The position numbers were made by a program, and so were the translations under genes. Of a stretch of DNA of 64,000 nucleotides, positions 41,301-56,300 are shown piece after piece. Numbering within the stretch: the first letter of the stretch is position 1; every line of letters begins with the position of its first letter. The stretch comes from Gari tellinella (taxonomy: Eukaryota; Mollusca; Bivalvia; Cardiida; Psammobiidae). The stretch is taken from contig OV277858.1 in assembly GCA_922989275.2 (NCBI GenBank), forward strand, positions 2,604,001 to 2,668,000, in the 5' to 3' direction. The notes under the pieces are model-generated. The model saw nothing but the letters and a program-made list of their open reading frames with translations. It was not told where the DNA came from and did no database searches.

Positions 41301-44300
41301 GGAGTAAAAAAGGACACCTATAAGTGCTTCTGTTTGTGCGTAAACTTTGACACAAATGATATAATAAAGGCCTATTTCAAAGTATACAATACAGAATTGA
41401 ATGCATTTGTGGAATATATCCGGAATACGATGGTTATTTGCTAACAAGTTCGATCCTGATTAAATGTCATGCACAAAAGAAAAACAGACTATTGATTTTA
41501 TAAGATAAGACCAAACAGTGAAAGGGTAAAACATTTTTCTAGTAATTCAAGATTGCTTTTGAAATAGTTCAGATATGAGAAAACATAATGGAATCATACA
41601 CAGGTGGTTGTAAAAATATGCTCGTTAACAAACATGAAAAAGTCACATACAAGTGTTTATTATCCTCATGTGAACTGAGGGCCTGAAAGGTTTAACAGGA
41701 CTCTGCTTGACATGTTAGGCATCTTGTAAACTCGGAAAGGCATACTGGAAAAAGTACATTAAATCTGAATGCGCACGCACTTTTCACCAGAACGACAAAC
41801 CCTTCAGACGAGTAAGTAATGGGTCAAATTAGGTAGTCTGGTACCCGACTATTGGGTTTTTGCGTTGTGTTTTTCTGACGCCATTTTGAAACTCGACTCA
41901 CTCTGCGCAGGGACTGGGTTATCCTAGAGTTCGGTTCAGAGGTCATATGACGTCATTCGAGTACGAACGCGGTCTGTTCACCTGTAACCTGAGGAACTTG
42001 GGTCGACTCGATGATCTCAGGTGAACACGCTCTACAAATATCACAGGGGGAAGCCGCTTGACCGTTGCGTCACACACTGGATGCGGTGGTAAATAAAGAT
42101 TCGTCGCGGGGTAATAAAGCTTCGGGTCATCAAAGTAAGTATAATCCTAGGCGGTAGATCGAAATATCAATCAACTAATTAACCAATCAAGCAAATCACA
42201 TCTGCCAGTCTATGAAAATATTTTCTGTCCCATCTCGCAATTCGGCATCTCATCTAGATCCAAACTGAACAAACGCAACGAGAAACTCAGCTGTGAAGCG
42301 TTTCGGATCCTGATGAGAACCAAGCTACTCGGCGTCTCGTCTATATCTAAATGTGTGTAAAACTGGACAGAAAGTAAAAAAATGAATAATTCTAAGGTGT
42401 CAAACAGTTTGGATCCAGATGCAGTGCCGATCTACACGGCGTCTGATCAAGATTCAAACTAATTGCTTAGGAATTCACGTGAAAAACATTCTAACAGATA
42501 TCAAACAGTTGTGACGCCGAGTCGCTCAGCATTGTGATTCGGATCCAAACTGTCTGAATTTATATGAAAGGAATATTTCTTCATAAAATGTTAATCTGTT
42601 TAGATCTTGATTACATGGCGAACTACTGGGCGTCTCATCTTCATCCAAATCGCCCGTGTAAAATTATAATGAAAGGTATTTAAATTTATTCTAAGGTGTC
42701 AAGCTGTTTGGATCCTGATGCAGTGCCGATCTACACGGCGTCTGATCAAGATTCAAACTGATTGCGTAAGAATTCACATGAAGAAACAAATTCTTATGGG
42801 TATCAAACAGTGTCGACACTGAGTCACTCAGCATTGTGATCGGGATCCAAACTGTCTGAATTTATATCAAAGGAATATTTCGTTCTAAAAATGTAAATTT
42901 GTTTAGATCTTGATCCAATGGCGAACTAATCGGCGTCCCATCTTCATCCAAATCGTTTGTGTAAAACTATTATGAAAGGTAATTAAATTTATTCTAAGGT
43001 GTCAAACAGTTTGGATCATGATGCAGTGACGATCTACACGGCGTCTGATCAATATTCAATCTAGTTGCTTAGGAAAGTTGCAAGAAAGAAAATATTCTAA
43101 TAGATTTTAAACAGTTGCGACACCGAGTCACTCAGCATTGTGATCGAGATCCAAACTGTCTTAATTTATACGAGAAAAAAAATTTGTTCTAGAAGCGTAA
43201 AACAGTTTGAGACCTCGATAAGATCTCGATCTACTCGGCGTCTCGTTTACACGGAAACTGTTCGATCTCACAACAAAAAAAGTGATAAAAATGCATTTGT
43301 ATAGATTCTTAACATTTATTAGAGTTTGACTAAATGCATAATAAATGAAAATGAGAAAAATGCAAGGTATGGCGCACGTTTTGCAAACCATTTAGTCTCA
43401 GATTAGCTGTCGTTCCTCAAATACGGCGCCTTATCAGGATCGACACTGTTTTCAGTGACATATACATAATTATAGTTGATTCTAGTGAGATACTCAGTAT
43501 TTGAGCTTTATCAATGCTTATATCCAGATTAGACTCCGAGTTACTGCGTATCTCAGCTGTATCAATGCTTATATCTAGATAAGACTCCGAGTTACTGAGA
43601 ATCTGAGCTGTATCAGTGCTTAGATCCAGACCAGACTACGAGTTACTCGGCATCTGATCTGGATATAGGTTTTGGACACAGTAGGAAAATCATTACTCCA
43701 TGCGGTATATATGCTTAGTAAAAAACTATAAGTAAAAATATATTGGGAAATATATTGATTGGTATCGTTTTAATCCAATTGCATTCTACTTATTCATACT
43801 TAAAATTGAATGAAAAATACACCGTAAGAAAGGAAATTTAATTGTCTAAAAACTTTACATTTACATAATTATGATTTTGTGAAGCAAACAAGCAGTTATA
43901 AGGACTTGAAAATAACAAGTGCCATGACTCTAAGTTTCAGTAATAAAAAAGATTGGAAATAAATTGACTTGTTTCGTTTTAACCCAGTGGCATTCTACTT
44001 ATTCATACTTCAAATTGTATGAAAAATACACCGTTAGAAAGGGAATTGAATTTTCTTTAAACTGTACATTTACACTATTATGCTATCGTTAAGCAAAAAG
44101 GCAGTTAATAGGGCTTGAAAATGACATGCGTCAAATTCACACTAATTTTCCAATATTTCCAATTAGGTGTATTGGTGAGAGTGTGTACTCTTATCAGACA
44201 GATACTGGCTATAGATAGCCCGATAGCTCCGATCTATATCCCTGACATATACGTCTATGGGGCTATTTCTATCAGGAAAGGGTTAATGACCTGGGGTATG

Positions 44301-47300
44301 CATTTAAATGCTTTCCCCATGTGACCACTAAAGTGTCTCCATATGAATTTGTTTTCTTGGTTTAACCCGAACTACCAATAGATGTACTATCAAAAAATGC
44401 TCAGAAAGGTAATACCAGTATATAGATTGAATAAGATTTGAAGACAGGCCACATTGTCGAAGATGAATGAATGAATGACTGGTGTTTTACGGCCCATCGA
44501 CACAAACATGTAATTTAGAGCCCAATAAATCATGACAATATCAAATTTAAAACAGTATTAACTACTAGATTACGTCAATGTCAATCCCGATCAACAGGAA
44601 AGTAAATAAAATATGGACAAAAACATAATCAACATACTAATATTTATCTTTTTAAAAAATATAACATTTCAAATTGTATAATATAAATAAATGGCTTTTA
44701 CAAATTCAAATATGTTATAAACGTCTACAAATTCAAACAGTAGAAGATGAAGATTAAACGGAACTGCAGGAAAACAAAAGGAGAGGAACAGTCGACAGAT
44801 AAGATACAGATTGCCGTCACTGTTGAGAAAGATTCAGGTGATAAAGGTTGCTATATTTTTGTACCGGATAGCCGGAGAGTCCATAGACCATTGTTTAGAC
44901 GAGTATAACATTGCAGATTCGGATTAGGAGACGACAGACACTATCTGTCATAATGACAGTGAAGTAAAAGTGTTGACAGGTGGAGAGACAAGCAGTTGAT
45001 GCGGAAATAACGAGTCTTAGACTAGTAGAAGTAACATATGTGAACTTGCAGTCGATTGTTGATCAAGTCCAAAGCTCATAGATGGAGATGTGAAGTCGTA
45101 TGAGTCTTACAACGAGGGAGACTTTATTAACCGAGTCGAATGTATCGATACTTTACACTAGGCATATATATGAAGAACCAGCTTATTCTGATGAAACAGG
45201 AGAAGGGAATCGCACTCAAGCGATATTAATGACTGCCTTCCTGGGGAGTCCTACTAGTCCATAAATATATGTCAGATACGGATGTTAGCAACAACATCAA
45301 ACCAAACCAAATTCTTAAAAATAATTCTTTTTTTCATCTCGCTTGTCAGCGACCTCAGAGGTGACACTTTCTGCCAAAATATGCCCCTATGAGGAGTATA
45401 TTGACAGTAATAGAGTTATATTCTATTATACATTACTTCACACTTGTACTGGTGGCGTTACCGAATGTGTATTTGAGATTTATTGAACTGTAGACGTTTT
45501 ATACAATATCTGGTAACTCGTTCATTTTAATAAACCATGTTGACGATTCCATTAGAACAAGTTTAGGTAATACAATCTGTTAAAGCAGATTTGTGGTAAT
45601 TTTAGATTGGACATAGACCAGTGCACAATTGAAATTTTTCATGCAAATGTCTATTGTATTGTTAATAAAGTTCTATGTCCACGAAATGGACATAGAGCAT
45701 TGTAATAATAGTGAAATAGAAGGTAGAGTTTCAAAAAGTATCTATCTGAAACCGAAAGAAACATTTATCTCAAAAGTTATGCTTACAATCCTCATTAAAC
45801 TTAAAAACGAAACCCTTTGCATTCTCAATTCATCAGGGAAAGTCGAAATAATTTTCGAAATCTGTCAAAATTATGCTGTTACTTTAAGTCGATTTTCTCA
45901 AAACAACCCTATTGTGAGAATGTAAGACTAACACGACGTGTTGGTTTAAAAAAAAGACACAAATGAGGGGACGGAAACAATCTCAAATCAACATTTAACA
46001 AAAAGCGTCCAATCATTTGCCACGAGAAACTTTGTGTTGGAGTGAGGTCGAGAAAGACAATAACGGCAAAGACGCGTGGACGTCTGGTAAGGATACACAT
46101 GCACCATGCTTATCATGATGCGCACAAAAATGATTTACAAAACAGTTAAATAAACAGATCCCAAGTAATCTGATTTATCCCGTGTTATAAGTCAGATGCG
46201 CAGATACAATAATGTTGGCTAATCCAATGATTGAGGAGAGATATGTCACTGTTTGCATAAACACGAACAAGGACATATTTGATATTTGGCAACTATGTAG
46301 TCCTACATTTCACTGAACAGATCGAAAAAGTCATTGAGAGATTAGTTATGGTCAAAACAGAGATGCTCCAGACAGAAAAAACAACCGACGCAATTTTAGT
46401 GGTCAGACAGCTTCAAGAGAAATACCTGGCAGTCCATGAACATCATTATAGCCATGGCCGTTGATAATCCATGGTGAATGAAGGTAGCAGCCTCTTTCTT
46501 TTACTTTAGAGACATGCTTTCTTCAGTGTAATTATTGCATTTGAACCTTTACGTGAATGACAAAATCAGGTAATAATAATAAACATAGCAGAATGTAAAT
46601 TAATGCAGGTTGCCTATTCAACAGACTTAGCGCTATAACGTGAATTCTACTCTACTTCCAACCTATCAGCTTTAAATTTTGATCTGTCCTAAAAACTAGA
46701 AGCAGATTATTGGTGAGTGGGTTAAATTTGGAGGAAAATCAACCTTATAATAACTGATACTACGTGACATACCTAACGGCCTTTTGAGGCGCTGATACAG
46801 ATATTTGCCATAAAGCCAGCATACAGCAGAGAAATATGTAAAGTGGCCTCCCGCTAATGTGACTGTAAAAAAATGCATAAACATATTACAAACTTGAACA
46901 ATAATGCAAATTCATTAAGAAAAACCTGAAATGACATAGTTATTGTGTATAGAGAACTTGTAGGGGAAATTTTCGAAAACTCTTACTCACTTGAATAGAA
47001 CGTACCCAGATTTCACAGCTAAACTATATATATTTGGCAATTCAATTACAAAAATGTGGATGTCTTCGAAAATAATAAAATCGATCAATTTTTCGATAGG
47101 ATGATAAAAAATGATTTTTCACTGGAGAGGACTTACATAGGCAATGCCTGTTGTTCAATACATTTCATTATTTGAATAAAATATTGTTTAAACCAAAAAT
47201 GATTTTAGAAAAGTAAATTTGGCTAATCCCTTCCCCTGCACAGCAATAAGTCTGCATTCATGTAATCTGAGAGAAACATCTCTGCTAAATGAACTTAACA

Positions 47301-50300
47301 ATTCTTATAACGATTAAGCAACATTACCATTACCAGGTAGAAGGGTATTTAGGAATATATTAACAAACTTAAAATGCTTTTTGTATATTAATATAATAAT
47401 GGTTCTAACAATAACATGCTGTGCTTTAATTCATAAAGTGTAATTAAGTCAGAAACCTAATACATGTAATAAGTAGTTTACATATGGCTGTTTTTATTAT
47501 GATTTCAAAGTCAATATTTCATTATAATGATACTAACCCCAAATAGAAACCTTACATTTTATAAATTTAAATAAAATCGCAATTAAAGCACTACATATAT
47601 GTTTTAGTATAACAGTATACCGATGTATCGTTACACAACACGTGTTTAATTTTTATACCGTGCGCTACATGCTAAACTCGGCCAAAACCACATGACCTTG
47701 TTTCGCATGTGGACCATGTGCAGGGTGCATCCGGTCAGATAACATATCAACTAAAGTATCAAAATTTACATAAGGTGCACCGAAACCAAAATCACAACAC
47801 AAATTAAAAAAAAACAAAAAAAACATACGCTTTCAAGAGGAGTGAGAAATTTTGGAATTTACAGGGTTAGACGTCGCTGAATGATGTCAATCGGACGTTT
47901 AACTGCAGTAGGAATGCAATTTTTAAATTAGCGAGATGTCCGCGACATACTGGCACTATGTTTAATCGTCCAAAGTCAGATAGACCAAGATCAACTAGCA
48001 AACGGCACGTATATGCAATTGTCTTACGCCACTTACTTAAAGAATTTAAAACACCGATTCTGATTGTACGCCATTTTAACGTTAACCCACCTACTGTGGG
48101 CAAAATGTTTCCGGCACAGAATAGCCCTATTACAGTCCGTCGTCTAGTTACTGGAAGTGTTATGACGTATGATTACTGACGTGAACGGCTGCAATGGGTG
48201 CGTAGACAGCGTCACTGGTGTCACCGGGAGTCGAACTCTGTACTTGTAACGGACGAGTCGAGGTATAATCTCAGTTTTAGCGACGTTTTGGACAGAAATA
48301 CAAATTTAACAACGACGGCGACTTGGCGAATGCCCTAACGACGAAATGGAACAACGTATCTTATCAACTGATCAACCGCTACGTTAACTCGATAAGAAGG
48401 CGTAAACAGGCACTCACACGGGCTAGAGATAGTGTTTAGCGCTAATACGGCCCACAGGGAAATGCCACAATGCACAAGCATTTGACTTATGGGACAGCAA
48501 ATGACAAGCTCAGACACACACACATATTGACATGTTCGTGTTGCACCCCGACCATAATTTTATACTAACTCATTACGTGTGCAAGAAAGCTCAGAATTCA
48601 CAGACATGTTCCAAACACATCCACCTGAAGTTTACAGCTTCAAAAAATATAACACACATATCCATTTCCAGAAAAATTGGACCAACTATATAATGTAAGG
48701 TTTCTTTGTAGGGCGAGTATAATATATTTTAACTATCTATTCAAACATCTATTGATTCCTACACTACGAAAGGCAGTTCTTAGCTAAAGTTGTCATGAAA
48801 ATGATATATAATCTGCATTCCCAGTACCTGTCCTAATGCAAACTATAATGAGGCTGACGTAAAGCAAAGTGATTCTAAAGGATACGTTTTGTTGTACTCA
48901 GATCCTATGTTAATCAAAAATGCTATAAATGTACATTTTTTTACACCTCAAATTCATTCCATCAATAAAGAAAACATTTTCAACTCAAAATGTTAGGAAT
49001 AAACATCAAAAGACATATTTTAGGAAGATGGTAGGTTAAAGTGGAGCTAGTCATTTCGTATACGAATCATTTCGTAACCGGTAAAATATGTCATTTCGTA
49101 GCCGCGCAAAACCTAAAAGTATTTTCGTAGTCGATTGTTTTCGTAGCCGCCAAACAAGTTGAACAAGTCATTTCGTAACCACTAAAAGTTAAAAAATGAA
49201 TGGCTTCAAAGAAGGCTTAGTCATTTCGTAGATTCGGAAAATTGTCAAAGTCATTTCGTACCCGATTATTTTTTTAAAAAAAAAAGAAATACAATTTTTT
49301 GTGCATTTTTCTGACATTTTTTTTTTTTAAAAAATATGCAAGCATGCAAAGTCAAGAAATATATGTAAAGAAATCTGAATAAGGGGAGATCCTTTGAAAG
49401 CACAGAAAACAAAGCAAATACTAAAAATTGCAGACTCGATTTAATTGAGTATGTTCATGAGCAGTACTGAAATATGCAACAGTGCTCACGCCCCCTAGCA
49501 CCGGCTTAAGCGGAATTCAACTTTCAACTGTAAATGCACTGAAATCAATGATTCCAAAGGACCAAAGAGTATAACAACACTGAGAATGAAGTACGGGGCG
49601 ACTTTAGTTTAGGCTCCAAATTAATTATAACCTTGATTAATAGAAATGTAATCAAGTTGTTGAATGTTGTTTAAAACAGGAATATTATTACTTGTCTTTA
49701 AATCGATTTAATGGTCCAGTTGTTTAAAATGAACATGTATAATTGGACGTTAATCGCTTATTGTAGGTGAAGCGTGTCAAACATTAACTTTTATGTTGCT
49801 TTAACAGTTTACATATCGGATAAACACTTATACCTAGCCAATTATCACCTCCTGCACGTGCCGGAAATGTGGATTTTTTTTTCACTTTTAATTTCACAAA
49901 TGACAATAAAAATGACTTTGTAATCAATACTCACTGTTTAATTGATATTGCATTCAATAAGCACATATAAGTTCAACTGTTGACAGCATAAATACATAGA
50001 AGTACTTTCTGATGTGGCGTTTGTCTGTAAAGTTGCGGAATTTACCAGCAGTACTTCGTCCCAAAATGATTAAAACTCGAAAACCTAGAATTCAAAGTCG
50101 CTTCTGTTTCAGTCTTATCGAGACATCCAGCTAAATGCAGGTGGGGAAAACCCTAGATGCCCTTTATACACTTATGGGTACAAATCAACAACTGGGTAGA
50201 ACCTCCAATCTTTTGCAAGTCAGCTGGAATGCTTACTCTCATGGAAATTGGAATCGTCGATGCCATCCTGAAAAATACAATAAGAGAAGTGTTATATGAT

Positions 50301-53300
50301 AAGAACAACGAATGTCTCGTCGTTTAGTATAAAAGAGCAGTGGTTAACCCCTTTTCCTTATAGAAGCGACTTTTAGCACATGCATTTTATTCATCCGCTG
50401 GAGAAAATATTCCAATATATACCATAATGAATATGTGTCAGATGTAATACTTTCCTTATTCTAGCAGGTAAAAGCTTAAAGCAGACTGAAAGTAAAGCAG
50501 AATGCGCCGTACGTTGCTATTAGAACTTTACAACGCCGACTTACATCTGCAACTACTATCTCCATGTCATCATCTGGCTTCAGGCTATACAGTTGTTACA
50601 CTGGAAGTGGGGTGATCTGTTGGCACGTAACGCATTCCTATCCACCCGGAGAGTGATGCCTGAAAGGTCCAAGTATTGTTTTAACCCTTTTCACCATAAA
50701 TCCTCGAATGAACAATTCTAGTTTTCAATTTAGTCTAGTCAATTTTTGAAATTGTAGTGTTGATGTTCACCTTATATGTCAATAAACAAACAATGTACAC
50801 TCTTTTCAGGTGACTCATATGATCAGGGTATGCACTGTTTGCATAGGACAAGTGTACTTATCACGGATGCACTGTTTGACTAAGGTTCAAATAGTTAATA
50901 TTTGATTGAAATAATGACAGGTGGCCGTATTAGAGAGGTTTTACTGTAGCTAGTAGAAAAGAAACGTTGTATGGATAAATATTTTGGGATAAACATTTTC
51001 AAAAACGAGAATTTGTATTCCTACAGTTTATAATTATCAAGTTCAGTTAGGCAAATGACTGCTCAAAGCAAAATGAAAGTAAATCACCTTGCTTTAAGCT
51101 GCAATCTGTTTTAAATATCAATAATAAGTCTGCCTATATTTACATCTAATGCAGTTTTAAACATCATCTGGAATAACTAATTCATTATAGATTTTAGCCG
51201 ATATTAATCGCAGGTGAAATTGTGTATTCTGACATAAGAACATGGCATTTAACGTCATTTATTGCCGTTAAGTGTTCATTTCTTATGCCGGAGATACGAT
51301 TATTGACTTTGTATTGTCTAAATGTATATAAAGGGGTCAGTTAATAACAATCATTAGGACACATGTGCTTTACATACAAAACTAAAAAGAAATAACTTAC
51401 CTGTTCCGCATGTGCGATGCTTACACATTTAACTCCCTGTTGTGTTGGCCTCACTTCCTCTGAATACGTAATACACGGTTTCACACTCATGTCCAACAAT
51501 TCCTAATCACAATCACTTAATCAACACTAACACACTTAATATTTAAAGCACTTAGCACGTTTAGTATTTTACATTGTTTACAATTAGCACAATGTAGACA
51601 AATAACAGTTTTAACTTTGTTACTCTTTTAATAAAGAAATCACTATTAGTCCAAAATCATGAATTATACAAGAGCTACTTTCGATATTGCACGTTTGATT
51701 TACCATCGTAAAATGTTTTGCTTATAAATTATATCTAATCAAATAAAAGCACTTCATTAATAACACATTTCCTCATTTGTTCTCACTTTCGCAGTTAGGC
51801 TTGGTCCCTGACGAGAAATAAAGCAATCCCAAAAGTTGAGACAAAACTTCTATGGAGACATTAAAGTTGTGGTCAATATACTTCTTCGTAAGTGTTAGTA
51901 CGTGCTATAATGATCGATTAACGATAAATCAAACATCCAACTGTAAAGCAATTTGTGTCAGTGTCGGGTTTCATCTTAAAACACGCGTAACATATAATGA
52001 GCGTTTAATGACAAAGTATACACCTTTTATATATTTATTTATGTCGGGTGTCGGTTCCAATTTTAAAAAATGGAACCCTCATTTGAATTTAATTGCATAA
52101 AGACACGTACTATTATTCCTATTTCAAAAACGTGATTTTTATATATTGATGAAGGTTTATAAATCAATTCAGCCTATTACACTCTTAACATAATTTCTTA
52201 ACTTTGAATGTTTGCACATTTTTGTTGAAATAATGTCAGAAAACTGCACAATTTTTTTTTTAAAACAAATACAAAAATAATCGGGTACGAAATGACTTTA
52301 TCAAATTTCCGAGGCTACGAAATGACCTTTGCCTTCTTTGGGCCATTCATTTATTTATATTTGGTTGTTACGAAATTACTTATTCAACTTTTTGGAGGCT
52401 AAGAAATGACTCAAACATCGGCTACGAAATGACTTTTAGGTTTTGGGCGGCTACAAAAGGACTAGGCAACGATGTGACTATAACTGGGTTAAAGCAGGCC
52501 GAATGTAAAGGGGAATGTGCGTTAAGGAACATTCTGGTTTATTTAAACCTGCTTTAAGTAGTCTCTTGTATTATGAACTACGCACCGGATACGTTGTAAT
52601 GGGTTACTAGAAAACATACTATTGGTTGAACAAATAAAACGTTATTTTTTACCTGGTGACGGAAGTGACCATGGTAGTAAGATACCATCTTTGCCGAAGT
52701 CTGTCAGTGGGACTTTTGACATGGTATAGTTCACCACAAATAAGCGGATGTTAGGATAATTGAGACCATCCTTCATCTCAAAGCTGGCATTAAACACCTA
52801 ATAGAAATAGATCGAAACAGAAGACATACATTGCTTCAACGTTTAAACATTTAAGGAAGAAGGCATTTTAAACCCTGCCTTCTTGAAACCCTGATACCAC
52901 TCACCTAAGAATACTGACAATATGGGTTGCTAAAAAAATTATCAAATACCTTATAAGATATATATAGAACATTCTGTTGTATAATATATACATAGATATG
53001 GTCTGTCGAAGTTTGATAACATTTTATTTAAATACGGGGACACTGGCGAGGACAGATTGTAAAAATACAGTGGGCCCTTATTAGTATATTCTGTGCAAAT
53101 GAAATTAAAACTAGCAGCAAGAACTGAAAACATTGTCAAGGCCTTGTCACCTTTGACATCTGCCATAATCACACTAAATCTGAGAACTAGTGTATCCAAA
53201 CTTAATCTAAATCCATTAAGAGGTGAAGATCATAGAGTGTAAACATTGGTCAAAGAGAGTAAACACTATTTGATTATAACAGATCTTAAGTTATTATGTG

Positions 53301-56300
53301 GCGTCCAAATAAAGTATCATTTTACTTCTTTCGCAGTGTTGTTATACTTCCATGTCCTTTTGAATTATGACTTCGGCGCATTTATAGTATTTACTTTCAC
53401 TCAATGCAATGCTTGCGGTGTGAACAACACCATATTAACCTTATATAGCAGATAAAGCACAAAAGCTTATTTCCAATTGAGTTATTTGCTTTATATTCAC
53501 TATATAGTACCAAACTTTATGTACTCATGATTCTTATCTGCCATTAGGGTCTTTAGCAAACGGGTTTAGGTAGGACTATATCAAATTGGCCTGGACATAA
53601 TCCGACGCGCTCTTACCTTTATCTATTGACCAATTTGTACTTAAGTCACCACGACTATTTCTTATCACGATAACTCAAATGCGTTTGCGTTTCAGATGTT
53701 TGCCACTTTTCTTGCTGAGTTATGCTCCGTTTTTTTGTCAAATATTGGCGTTTTAAAAAAACAAGTCGGATCTCTTTTGTTCTTTGTTCAACTCCTTTCT
53801 CATTTACAGTATGTTATGTTTTTTTGTATTCTTGAGTATTTAAAGAGTTATTCTGCTTATCTGAAAACAATAAAAGCTATATTTAAGCTTTTGTAATTGA
53901 CTTTTACGCTTATATTTTGGTTTAGGTCGGATGCTTTTATCTGGAGTTATGTCCCTTTACTACGTTTGTAAATCTCGTTTCATGACTACAGCTTCATTTA
54001 CATTTTAACTATTGTAGTCAAATTTTATATGTAGTTTAAGTATTACGATTTTGGTGTCAATTCCATAAATCATTCTTGAGTTTTACTTCGTGTTTAACGA
54101 CTCAAACTGTTTTTTTGGATGATAACCTTACTGAATACATATGTTTCACTGAGGTTTCTTGTTATACAGCCAAACACCGTTTCATTTTTGTTCTGGCTTG
54201 ATAATTTTGACAGGGGTTATGCCTCTTCATATACATACGGATTTTTTTCCTGACAATAACTTTAGTTTTATATGAGGTATTATCATCAACTTGTACAGTT
54301 AGCTTTTGAATCATACAGGTAAGACAACTACTGGTTTAGATGGTCGAAGTTGAGTATGTCATGGCCTCTGTAGAAAAAATTTAGACGGCTTGGTATCATG
54401 TTTCATGTTTCACAGTTACCTTAACACTTCCCACTGTTCTCAAATTCTCAATAGGATTTAACTGTATTATGAGACGCTTCATCGAATCCCGATTATTTGC
54501 ATAGACATTTAGTTGACTTTGTTTTTTGTAAACTTTTTACTGGACTAGATGTAGTCACCCCAGTTAGGTCAAGTAGTGTCTTTAAGACCATGTTACCTTC
54601 TTACATCAAATAAATCGCCAAATCAGCTCAAACAGTGCTAAATTTGGAGGTTAGATAATTTACCGTAATTGAACAAGTAAGATGCATGAAAACTCATCAA
54701 TAAAAGATTAGTGTTCAATTTAATCTATTCTTTGTTTTGAATCGACAAAAAAGACAAATGTGACCAGTCTAGCCAAGAACAAGATATGTTTTAGTTTGTT
54801 ACTCTCTCCGCTTTGTCTTTTTTCTGATTATTCTATTTTACTTCTACTAATGCTACTGTAAATAGGCGTTGTACCAGTACTAGCAGCGGTAGCAGCAGCC
54901 GCAATAATAGTAGTAGCAGGTAGAAGTACCGGTAGTAATAACACCAACAGCAGAGTAGCATCATCATCAGCAACATTAGTATTAAAATGATAACAATAGT
55001 AATATGAGCAACAAAAGATGCAGTTATAGCTGAAGTAGTTGTAGTAACAATAGTAGTAGCAGGAGTCACATAAACAACAGTTCGTTTAGTACTTGCAGCA
55101 GTAGTAGTAGATACGGTTGCAGAACTACGCTATCAGCAGAAAAAATAGCATGTTAGCAGAAGAAGAATAGTAGAGACAGCCGTATTTGTAGCAACACCAG
55201 CAGTAGTAGTGTCTAATGTAGTAGTAGTAGTAATAGTTAGAGTTTATTTCAATGTTTCTTTATGATAAAGAAGCCAACAAATGAGGGAGCCTGTGACCGA
55301 ATTTGGCTTCTTAATTATTAAGAAGCGTTGAAATAAACTCGAACCATTTCAGTGTTTGACCCGCCCACCATATTTTTCTCCGCCGACAGATATTTACACA
55401 TCCTGTTCCATATATGTGTGTTTTATTACGCGTCGAAGCAACATGGCGCATGACAATTCATGTACAAAATTGCGTAAAGAAAATGGTTATCTTCAAAACC
55501 GACGGGAACATTATAGTAATTGCCGTCTAAAGTGTAACAGAACACATATTTGAAATATCTCATACAGGCTCCGCTAATTAATACAGCATACAGTAATGCA
55601 GAAAGCTTCTATAGGAACTTTCTGCATTAGTTCTACCCAGCATTAAGCAATCCCCTGAAACAGATCTCAATGATATCCATTTGTAACATTAATTACAGGC
55701 GGTTGCTTAATGTAGCATAAAATAATGCAGAAATCTCCAATAGGAATTTTCTGCATTAGTTTTGCCCAGCATTAAGCATTAACAGGCAAACTAAAATTCA
55801 AACTTGAACCTTGACTACAGGTGGTTGCTTAATGCAGCAAGAAATAATGTACTCATAAATGAGCTTTCTGCATTATTTTGATCTTGCATTAAGCAGTCGC
55901 CTGTCTTTAGCATTCTCGCCGCGACATCTTTTTCAAGATTGTCAATGGTTTGTAGATGTTAGTGTTTTTATAACGGTAAGAATACTGTTTTAATTATATT
56001 GTGTGTTTTCCTTTTCTTATTCCCCTATCCTTAAGATTAAATAAAATTTGAATGCTTTTCACAAGTTTCTTCCGACCAGCGAGCTACAAAATGTCATTAT
56101 TTTCCTCGAAATTGAATTGTACGTACCTGTATATATATCTACATATGCACTTTGCTGTGTAATGGGTTTACCATAAAGCATAAAAGTCACGCCATGGGCG
56201 GAGCTAACCGAAACTTTAACACACGCGCAATGCTTGCTAACGTCTAAATTCAATCCTCGATCACTTCATGAGTAAATTGCCAAATCTCGTTAAATCTCGA

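Larger units (their letters stand above)
49042..52486. mobile_element. 3.4-kb element with TIRs built of TCATTTCGTA tandem words
   Basis: Left arm about 49042-49340, right arm about 52190-52486, inverted. Each arm has six to eight copies of AGTCATTTCGTA(G/A)CC at 30-40-base spacing and then an AT-rich block sharing TGTGCA-TTTTCTGACAT. The outermost 8 bases on each side are identical, GGTTAAAG (49034-49041 and 52487-52494), a candidate target duplication that also contains TTAA. The interior holds a dispersed-repeat copy, two MITE fragments and exon-like snippets but no transposase. Confidence 0.75.

Noticed and set aside
47867..48103. 78-residue minus-strand frame
   Set aside because: Antisense shadow of the Tc1-like transposase relic.
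51405..51494. Minus-strand snippet starting ATG, 30 codons, ending in CAG|GTAAGT, with a possible second exon at about 50270
   Set aside because: It lies between SIAE exons 3 and 4, which join perfectly without it, and inside the 3.4-kb TIR element. I could not identify the product or build a longer frame, so it is not listed as a gene.
55565..55915. CRISPR-like array
   Set aside because: Repeats are long self-complementary hairpins without unique spacers of constant length, in a eukaryotic intron.
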